Assembly (NCBI GenBank): GCA_026122225.1
Contig: JANEZZ010001374.1
Span: 248,001 to 312,000 of the forward strand
Direction of reading: 5' to 3'
From: Heloderma charlesbogerti
Lineage: Eukaryota; Chordata; Lepidosauria; Squamata; Helodermatidae
DNA length: 64,000 nucleotides
Below, one piece after another: positions 57,228 to 64,000 of the stretch. A program made the translations under genes and the position numbers. The notes beneath the pieces are model-generated. The model saw only the letters and a program-made list of their open reading frames with translations. It was not told the DNA's origin and did not search any database. The stretch's first letter is position 1. Every line of letters begins with the position of its first letter.

Positions 57228-57440
57228 TAAACATTTCAATCTATTGTATATACAGCTTCAGACCACTGATCCATGTAGCCCAGTCCAGTTTACTCTGACA
57301 GGCAGTGACGATCCAAGATAAGGGTCTTTCCCAGCCCTGCTGCCTTTGGTTGTTTTATTCGGAAATGCCAGAGATTGAACTTGAGACCTTAACCCCTTCC
57401 CTGTAATAGGAAGCACCATATTGGCCATTGTGGAACTTAA
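57228..57440 (-). mobile_element. tRNA-derived SINE with CR1-like tail, decayed
   Basis: On the minus strand CTCAAGTTCAATCTCTGGC marks box B, followed by GGGCTGGGAAAGACCC, CACTGCCTGTCAGAGTAAACTGG, then GGGCTACATGGATCAGTGGTCTGA, the CR1-like tail phrase. The box A region (about 57430) is poorly preserved. Confidence 0.62.
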
Positions 57441-59012
57441 ATCCATTAAATTTGCATTATCAGCAGACATAATGCCAAACCACAAGTAAAACTGACAAAA
57501 GAATGGAGGGGCGATTTGTGAAAAAGAGGAATGGCAGAGAGCATACATTTCTGAGTCTGGCTTCCAATTGGCACACTATTTTTTTTTTACAGGAAGAAGA
57601 AGGACTGAATCTTCTAAGCCCATAACACAGTCTACTACATGGTACTTGCTAACGTGTTTTTTTTCCAGGAGTCGGCGTTCTACCTTTTTAGATAGGCAAA
57701 AGGATTCGGGGACAGGGATGTGATTACTGATGCTAAGAATGAATACAGGTAGTATGGAGGTATCTATAAGGGGCACTTGTAAGGAGAATTCCAGGATAGG
57801 CAGTGTGAGTGGAAAGGCAGACACCAGGAGATGGGAGGACATTATGGAGTAGGTTTGATGGAGCAGCTGCTGTTTCCTTTCTCTACAAAAGGTGGCAAGC
57901 TGATTGTTATGGTTCTTCTATGCTAGTCCATTCACTATGCCTTTCTGACTTTAACTATATTGTACACTGGGATCAAAGAAGTGGTACATAAATGCTCTAA
58001 GGTCTGTTCCTTCCTGACCAACCAGCTATTTATTGTACAATCAATTAATTTACCTTGGGATGGTGCTATTGACCTTCCATTCCAATTATAGTCAGTAATA
58101 GGTTCATTCCTGTTGGTGGATCTTAAAATGATGCCCTTCCCCTTAATAACTACTGGTAATCCAAGCATTTTGTCTAATGTGTTCAAAAAGACTATAGCCA
58201 GATCAAAGCCTCATCATGTTCCGGATGGGGATCTGTGCTACAGTTGGGCCATGGTTAGAATGCCTCATTGATAAGTGATAGTCCTGCAAAGACTGTGAAT
58301 GAATTAGTTTCCCTTTTAATGCTCTTGTGAGTGCACTGTGACTCTGGACTAAAGAGAAATGTTGATGCTATCAGACAGACAGTGCTATGTGAAGTTCACG
58401 CCTCTGGAGTTAAATTCTCCTGGCTTGATTTAGACTATACACCATCTGTTGTTACATGCTGGCTTTCAATCTGTTCCTGATGCTTTCTTCTGGTTTTAAA
58501 TTCAAACTTTCTTTCTTTGGACAATGTATATGTAATGGTTCTTTTCCTCTTCCTCAGGGCTAAAAATGGAGTATTTCACATGCATATTTCATGACTAAAT
58601 GCTGTGGTTTAAAAAAAACATTTTCCTTTATTCTTTAAGAAAAAAAAACTTCAAACGCTTTTTGCAAATTAGTAACAACTGAAACTATCTAAAACTCCCT
58701 TGTTCATTTCATGAATTCAGGTTAGAACATAAGAGTGGCTGCTTCTTCCAAAGGCTAAGAAAAGTCGATTATTCGTTTGCATATATTTATTTAATTTATG
58801 CACATTTGAAATTACCCACTGAGAAGCATTAGCGCTAAACCAGGATACTGCGTGGTCAGGCAGTAATACTGCATTTTGAAAAATGTCAGGAGTTTCCTTT
58901 ATTTGTTAAGATGCTTCTACTTCCCTTCTTCTCAAAGCCAGAACATACAACCATCTTAAGAGCACTTCTAGCACTCTCTTACCTTCTTGTCATGCTGCAC
59001 TTACTGAACCTT
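57441..59012. other. Unassigned AT-rich sequence
   Basis: No gene or recognised repeat. A- and T-rich tracts occur at 58608-58660. Confidence 0.5.
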
Positions 59013-59366
59013 GGGCTTCATCACATGGAGCTTTTATCTTGTGATTGAGATTGCTCCTTCACGGAAGTTTGCAGGCTCTTTACATGACACCGTGACCCTC
59101 CTGCACTAAATGCCCTTTGTTCCGTTTTTAAATAGATCGCAGATATCAAATTACCCCATTGTGTTCTGCTTCAGTTTCCTCCCTGGAAAGAGTTAAAGTG
59201 GCAAGAAGAGAAGCAAGATCAATGAAAGATAATGGAAGACTCAGATACGGGAATAGGGGGCGGGGAGAGAGCTCATGTAAAGGGAATCAGTGGTGATCCT
59301 GCATTTAAAACGAAAGCAGAAAGCCCCGTTTTAAATGCAGGATTTTAGGTTGGTGTAGAAATGCCC
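59013..59366. mobile_element. Non-coding MITE (copy 2 of 2)
   Basis: The left end GGGCTTCATCACATGGAGC and inner GATTGAGATTGCTCCTTCACGGAAGTTTGC match 37165-37225; the right end is GGTGTAGAAATGCCC. Near the right end the arms TCCTGCATTTAAAACG (59298) and CGTTTTAAATGCAGGA (59328) form a hairpin. Confidence 0.6.
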
Positions 59367-59479
59367 TTTAGCTACAGCGTATAGTCCCTTTTGTTCTTTT
59401 CTTTATTTTCTGCTTTAAAATATCTTATTTCTGCTAAGAGGTCTTGGGGAAAGCAAATGCTGCCAGAGCAAACGACTTA

Positions 59480-59524
59480 GGAAGGAAGGAAGGAAGGAAG
59501 GAAGGAAGGAAGGAAGGAAGGAAG
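59480..59524. repeat. GGAA tetranucleotide repeat
   Basis: About eleven GGAA units. Confidence 0.95.
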
Positions 59525-59892
59525 GGCCTAAGTTAGCTTCTAGGAGAAAAGAGCCACCTCCCCTTTTCTTAATGCCGCCATAGCTATAGAAGGAATTATG
59601 CAGATGTGTAACCTTACTAAAAGGCTTATTTGTGAATTGGCCCTCATTTAATACTGGCATACTGGGGAAGTTACATTACCACTCTTTTATTAGAGAAGCA
59701 GTGAGCAGGGTAGGGCAGCATTCTACACAAGTCTATGGGGAATTCCTCTCCTCTAAGAATGCACTGCAAAATGAAAGCATCTCTTCTAGCCCTGTCATAT
59801 TTTGGGGTCTCCACTCAACAGGCAGGGGAGACTGGGGATCTCCTCAGGCCCAGGAAATTTCCACTTGGGGCCCAGGAACATGGGTTTGAAGG
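59525..59892. other. Unassigned sequence
   Basis: No gene or recognised repeat. Confidence 0.5.
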
Positions 59893-60032
59893 CACATGAT
59901 TCAGGAACCTTGCCCAAGCTAAGCAGTTGTGTCTGGTCAGTGCCTAAGTGGGCAACCCTACAGGAGCACCATGTATACTACCCTGAGTTTCTCAGAGTAA
60001 GCCAGGATATAAATGCAATACATAATAAATAC
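59893..60032 (+). mobile_element. 5S rRNA-derived SINE with Sauria-type tail
   Basis: The head reads CTTGCCCAAGCTAAGCAG, TGTCTGGTCAGTGCCTAAGTGGG and CAACCCTACAGGAGCACCATG, a decayed 5S rRNA internal region (box A AGCTAAGCAG kept, box C degraded). The tail reads CTACCCTGAGTTTCTCAGAG, AGCCAGGATATAAATGCAAT and ATAATAAATAC, like the tRNA SINE at 44690. From memory a lizard 5S-Sauria SINE type has this layout. Confidence 0.68.
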
Positions 60033-60270
60033 ATGTCACCAGATGTAGCAATGGCTACTAGATTCAGTATCATATAGGCATGGATGAATTCGTCAATTTC
60101 AGTTTACCTTTTCTCCCATCTTAATTTTGTTCTGTCACCTTTCTGTATCAGGTTGCAACTTTTTTTAAAAATCAGCATGAAAATTCATATGCATTTTTGT
60201 GCACATTTTCCCTACTGTATGCATTTTTGTACGTGCGTTTGCCTAATACAGGCATTTATTTTCAAATAGT

Positions 60271-61769
60271 CTTAAAGAAGCCCTCCTTGGATCCTCAAGT
60301 TCTGAACAACTTTCGCCCAGTCTCAAATCTGCCATTTTTGGGCAAGGTGATTGAGCAGGTGGTGGCGGTGCAGTTGAAGGCACACTTGGAAGAAACTGAT
60401 TATCTAGACCCATTTCAGTCGGGCTTCAGGCCTGGGCATGGGACAGAAACGGCCTTGGTCGCCTTGGTGGATGATATGAGGAGGGCTCTGGATAGGGGTG
60501 AATGCTCCTTCCTTGTTCTCCTGGACCTCTCAGCGGCTTTTGATACTGTTAACCACGGTATCCTCCTGGACCACCTGGAGGGGTTGGGCATTGGAGACAC
60601 TGTATTGCGGTGGTTCCGGTCCTTCCTCTCCAGCAGGTACCAGAGGGTAGCACTGGGAGAGGAGGTTTCGGACCCATGGCCACTTACTTGTGGGGTGCCA
60701 CAGGGTTCCATCCTCTCCCCGATGCTATTTAACATCTATGTGAAGCCACTGGGGGCTATCATCAGGAGGTTTGGGGTGCAGTGTCATCAATATGTGGATG
60801 ACACGCAGCTCTACCTCTCATTCAAATCTTCACCAAGGTTGGCCGTAGAATCCCTGTCCAAATGTCTGGAGACGGTGAGTGGCTGGATGGGGAAGAATAA
60901 GCTGAAGCTCAACCCTGACAAGACCGAGGTACTTTTGGTGGGAGACAAGAGGAGGCTGGGGGATGTTGACCTGGCGTTGAAAGGGGTACGGCTACCCTTG
61001 AAAGACCAGGTCTGCAGCCTGGGGGTCATTTTGGACTCCCAGCTGTCCATGGAAGCTCAGGTGTCAGCTGTGAGCTGGACAGCACTGTATCAACTCCATC
61101 TGATACGGCAGCTGTGCCCCTTCTTTCCCAACCATCTGCTCCCATCGGTAGTACATGCCCTGGTCTCCTCTCATCTAGACTACTGTAATGTGCTCTATGT
61201 GGGGTTACCCTTGAAGACGGTTCGGAAGCTGCAGCTGGTACAGAATGCGGCGGCTCGCCTGATTAAAGGCAGCCGCCGGCGAGATCACATCACTCCAGTG
61301 CTGAAGGAGTTGCACTGGTTACCAGTTGTTTTCCGGGCCAAATTCAAGGTGTTGGTTTTGACCTTTAAAACCCTATATGGTTCCGGCCCAGCCTATCTTA
61401 AGGAGCGCCTCCAGCAACACCAGACAGGCCGCTTAACAAGATCAGCCTCGGATGGCCTTCTCTCTGTCCCATCAGCCAGGACAGCTAGACTGGTGGGGAC
61501 GAGGGAGAGGGCCTTCTCTGTGGTGGCCCCCACTCTGTGGAACTCCCTCCCTAGGGAACTCCGTCATGCCCCCTCTTTAATGAGCTTCCGTCATGCATTA
61601 AAAACGTGGTTGTTCAGGCAGGCATTTGGGGTGGGTTAGGGTATTTTTAAAAAAAAAATTATGGTAAAATTTTATTGTTTTAAATTGTTTTATGGTGGGT
61701 TGTACATCGCCCAGAGTGGCTGGGTGACCAGTCAGATGGGTGATTAATAAATTAAATAAATAAATAAAT
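60271..61769 (+). mobile_element. Young 5'-truncated L2 LINE inside the hAT MITE
   Basis: It starts at CTTAAAGAAGCCCTCC and ends in a TAAATAAATAAATAAATAAA tail. AAATAGT occurs immediately left (60264-60270) and at the tail end (61770-61776). Because the tail itself is AAAT-rich, only the last few bases of this match are informative. It is the same subfamily as 16640-18660. Confidence 0.92.
60272..61639 (+). CDS. L2 reverse transcriptase, open frame, catalytic box YVDD
   Basis: About 455 L2 codons without interruption from KKPSLDPQVLNNFRPV to LFRQAFGVG. The motif order is the same as in the copy at 16649-18523. Comparing the two proteins by eye I count about 25 differences, many of them Arg in the other copy versus Gln, His, Cys or Trp here, as CpG decay would give. 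The catalytic box reads YVDD rather than YADD. The truncation removed the endonuclease and the first part of the RT. The in-frame ATG at 60197 belongs to the flanking MITE. Confidence 0.88.
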   Translation, partial: LKKPSLDPQVLNNFRPVSNLPFLGKVIEQVVAVQLKAHLEETDYLDPFQSGFRPGHGTETALVALVDDMRRALDRGECSFLVLLDLSAAFDTVNHGILLDHLEGLGIGDTVLRWFRSFLSSRYQRVALGEEVSDPWPLTCGVPQGSILSPMLFNIYVKPLGAIIRRFGVQCHQYVDDTQLYLSFKSSPRLAVESLSKCLETVSGWMGKNKLKLNPDKTEVLLVGDKRRLGDVDLALKGVRLPLKDQVCSLGVILDSQLSMEAQVSAVSWTALYQLHLIRQLCPFFPNHLLPSVVHALVSSHLDYCNVLYVGLPLKTVRKLQLVQNAAARLIKGSRRRDHITPVLKELHWLPVVFRAKFKVLVLTFKTLYGSGPAYLKERLQQHQTGRLTRSASDGLLSVPSARTARLVGTRERAFSVVAPTLWNSLPRELRHAPSLMSFRHALKTWLFRQAFGVG

Positions 61770-62086
61770 AAATAGTTCTCCTTAATACAATGCTGTGTTT
61801 TTTCCCCACTAATATGCACATTTTTGTGTGCAATTTCCCCTACTGTCCGCATTTTTGTATACAATGTTTTGTTCAAAGAACTGCGTTTCAAAATTCTGAG
61901 AAATGTGAATAACAAAAGATATGTACATGCCAGTTTTATATACATACATACATAAATACATACGTACATTCAGAAAGTGCAAACTCAGTAAGTTCTTATT
62001 GAAATGTGAACTGATCGAAATTCTCCTCCATCCCTGGTATCATCATCTAGAAAGCTTAGACAAATTCATGGAGGATAGGTCTATTA

Positions 62087-62212
62087 GGGCGTAATCCTAT
62101 GCATGCTTAGACAGAGAAAAGGCCTACAACTCCCAGCATGCCCCATGGCTGGCTGGGGCATGCTGGGAGTTGTAGGCCTTTTCTCTGTCTAAACATGCAT
62201 AGGATTGCGCCC
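62087..62212. mobile_element. 126-bp near-perfect palindromic MITE with TTA target duplication
   Basis: It begins GGGCGTAATCCTATGCATGC and ends GCATGCATAGGATTGCGCCC-like sequence (the exact left and right arms differ at a few bases), flanked by TTA at 62084-62086 and 62213-62215. The arms of about 58 bp, including GGCCTACAACTCCCAGCATG, meet around a short ATGGCTGGCT loop. The termini match 43733-44127. A TTA duplication suggests PIF/Harbinger. Confidence 0.82.
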
Positions 62213-62402
62213 TTAATGGTTATTAGCTATAATAGCTATGTGGGTCCACAGGGGCACACAGTTAAACATATATGTTTAAGAAACTGGTGCTGAGAACAAA
62301 CATGAGTGGGTGGCCCTCAAATTCATGCCTTGGTCCCTGCTGGAAACATAATGTTGGGCTTGGATACAGACCTTGGTCTAATCCAGCGAAGTAAATCCTA
62401 TG

Positions 62403-64000
62403 TAATCCAGAATGAAGAATGATAAAGTATCAAACATTCCTTGGTGCTGATCACCCGTACCCCAGGAAACTGGTCCCATAGGTTGAAAGCACTCTTCCTT
62501 GTCTATACAAAGGGAATCTGATACCATAAAAATAAACATCACACAGGATGTTTTAAAAGAAAAGAAGTTCTCATCAGCCACTCAGACTGATGTACCTGCC
62601 CAGTGAGCAGGCGGAGGCCATATCAAGCTTCCTTTTAAATACAGACATATTTATTGATGTTTCCCTTCACATACAAAGCAAAGCTTGGCTCCTGCACAGC
62701 CAGTTTATTTGTAAGTGGTGAATAATTGCAGTGTTATCCTGGCAGGTTCTTTGTTTCCTCTTGGAACACCACATCATCATCATCATCATTTTGTTTGAGT
62801 TCTCATCCACTGAGTGTGTTTGATCCTTAATTCAAGTATTTTTTTTAATGCTTCCAAGGGCTTAAATAATGAAAGAAAAATCATTTTTAAATGCATGGCA
62901 ATTGACTGTCCTTCTACACTACCAGATGACTTGAAATAAATAAATCATTAAAGCTGCCTGATTCTTCACAGCAAAGCACATGTTTTGATGGGCAGGCCAC
63001 AAGTCAATTCAATTAGGGTAGCAGCAAGCCATGTTAGGCTTGCTTGACAGCTTTGTGTAAAAATACAACCTTGGCATGTTGTGGAATTTACGGAAATGAA
63101 CTATCGGTTTATTTCAAAGGTGATTTGTCATGAGTTGCTCACAGGACAGGTACATCATGCTGAGGGGTTGTTAAGAATGAGGTGTGTGTTGTTGTTTTTT
63201 TACATCCCATTGTCCAAATGGTGATTATTTGTGTTGCAGAAGTAGAGCTGGAAGAACACTGCTTTCAATATCTGGGATACATTGTAAAATTAATTAATGA
63301 ACACTGAAGCTGCTCTGTTCTGCTTCAGTCTAATGTGAGAAAGAGAATCAACGCTACATGCTGTCACAGAAAGTACCACTATTGGCTCTCCTTTATGTCC
63401 ATAGTCTCTCTCCCAGTAGCACCTGCATTTCATCCTTAAGCCAGATTTGTAGATGCTTCACCTCCTGCTAATTCCAACTTGTCTACATGCTGGTTAGCAT
63501 TGATACAGGACACTATAGGCTGTGTAAGCTTCCCCAGATAAAATCTTGGCTCATTCGACTGAGCACAATCCTTTGTCAACCCTGACAACCCAAGTCAGGG
63601 TGCAAGATCCTTGGGAATGAGGTAAAGTTGGATGTGGTTTGGCAGAGATAGGTTTGGGACAGGTGGGTGGAATGCAGCAGTAGCTTGTGGCTCAAACTGC
63701 AAGCTGACCTGCAAGTTTTTACAGGAGTCTGGCCTTACCATGTGACCTGTTCTTGCCTATTGCTATCTGATATGTTAGGTTATTACAGGGTAACCTATTT
63801 TCTGTCTGGTTAACCTGTAATATATTTTAGCCAGAGCTTGTTAGAGGCACACAGCTCAAAGCCTTATTTGTTTGTTTGTTTGATTGATTGATTGATCAAA
63901 TTTAAATCATGCCTTTCCATCAAGAACGGCACTCATCCCTTGCCTGCCTTAGGTTCCAGTTTAAGGACCTGTTGTGGTCTTGAGGGGATGGCCTCAGGCA
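62403..64000. other. Unassigned AT-rich sequence with conserved-element-like segment
   Basis: No gene. It contains a short ATC repeat (about 62771-62790) and a GATT/TTTG repeat (63870-63895). The segment 62820-63130 shows no repeat feature and contains words such as AATTCAATTAGGG and GGCAATTGACTGTCC that give it the texture of a conserved non-coding element. Confidence 0.35.

Larger units (their letters stand above)
60075..62036. mobile_element. AT-rich hAT MITE enlarged by an L2
   Basis: The left end is TAGGCATGGATGAATTCGTC and the right end AATTCTCCTCCATCCCTG, with flanks GTATCATA (60067-60074) and GTATCATC (62037-62044), an 8-bp TSD with one mismatch. Its own sequence (60075-60270 and about 61770-62036) is AT-rich with GCATTTTTGT words like 44713-45148. 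The L2 at 60271 lies in the middle. Confidence 0.78.
60033..62402 (+). mobile_element. CR1 3' end carrying nested insertions
   Basis: CR1 sequence is found in three pieces: 60033-60074 (CCAGATGTAGCAATGGCTACTAG), 62037-62086 (TTAGACAAATTCATGGAGGATAGG) and 62213-62402 (ATGGTTATTAGCTATAATAG, TTGGTCTAATCCAGCG). Read together they match the order of the copy at 34578-34902. A hAT element separates pieces 1 and 2, and a Harbinger-like MITE separates pieces 2 and 3. Confidence 0.8.

Overview
The window reads as non-coding (intergenic or intronic) DNA of a squamate reptile, most likely a lizard. I found no host exon, tRNA gene, intact rRNA gene or CRISPR array. The evidence for a squamate is the combination of elements: several BovB-type RTE retrotransposons, active-looking L2 LINEs, CR1 LINEs with the usual tail, tRNA- and 5S-rRNA-derived SINEs of lizard type, and many hAT and Harbinger-like MITEs. 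No bacterial or viral gene content was seen. Nearly every long open frame is a piece of a reverse transcriptase.

Layout. 1-1.2 kb: 3' half of an L2 with an open RT frame. 3.0-6.5 kb: a BovB derivative made only of its two ends, then an old CR1 (minus) split by an L2 tail. 8.1-12.5 kb: a decayed near-full-length L2 (minus) holding a younger BovB with a 13-bp target-site duplication (TSD). 16.6-18.7 kb: a young L2 with an intact RT frame. 20.9-22.5 kb: an L2 tail split by a 5'-inverted RTE. 22.5-30.6 kb: mostly unassigned sequence with scattered MITEs. 30.6-31.8 kb: a Tc1 transposase fragment split by a hAT MITE. 35.1-37.1 kb: the longest BovB. 38.8 kb: a 5S/CR1 chimeric SINE. 39.3-40.1 kb: a palindrome-rich hAT element. 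41.2-43.1 kb: an L1-type element that carries ORF1 but no RT. 44.7-50.5 kb: a SINE split by a hAT MITE, then an almost complete CR1 (minus) split by a second palindrome-rich hAT. 53.2-54.4 kb: a decayed L2. 59.9-62.4 kb: a four-element nest (CR1, hAT, L2, Harbinger-like MITE). The rest is AT-rich unassigned sequence with a few stretches that resemble conserved non-coding elements.

The elements relate as parasites and hosts of one another. LINEs supply the RT, the SINEs carry LINE-like 3' tails (CR1 type or Sauria/BovB type), and nested insertions give a relative chronology: CR1, Tc1 and older L2 copies are receivers, while BovB, the palindromic hAT family and one young L2 family are the inserters. 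The most unusual items are the TSD-bounded ORF1-only L1 (half-L1 type), the hAT family whose ends are conserved while its long palindromic core differs between copies, and the 5S-rRNA head joined to a CR1 tail. All family names come from recognition by eye; no database search was run.
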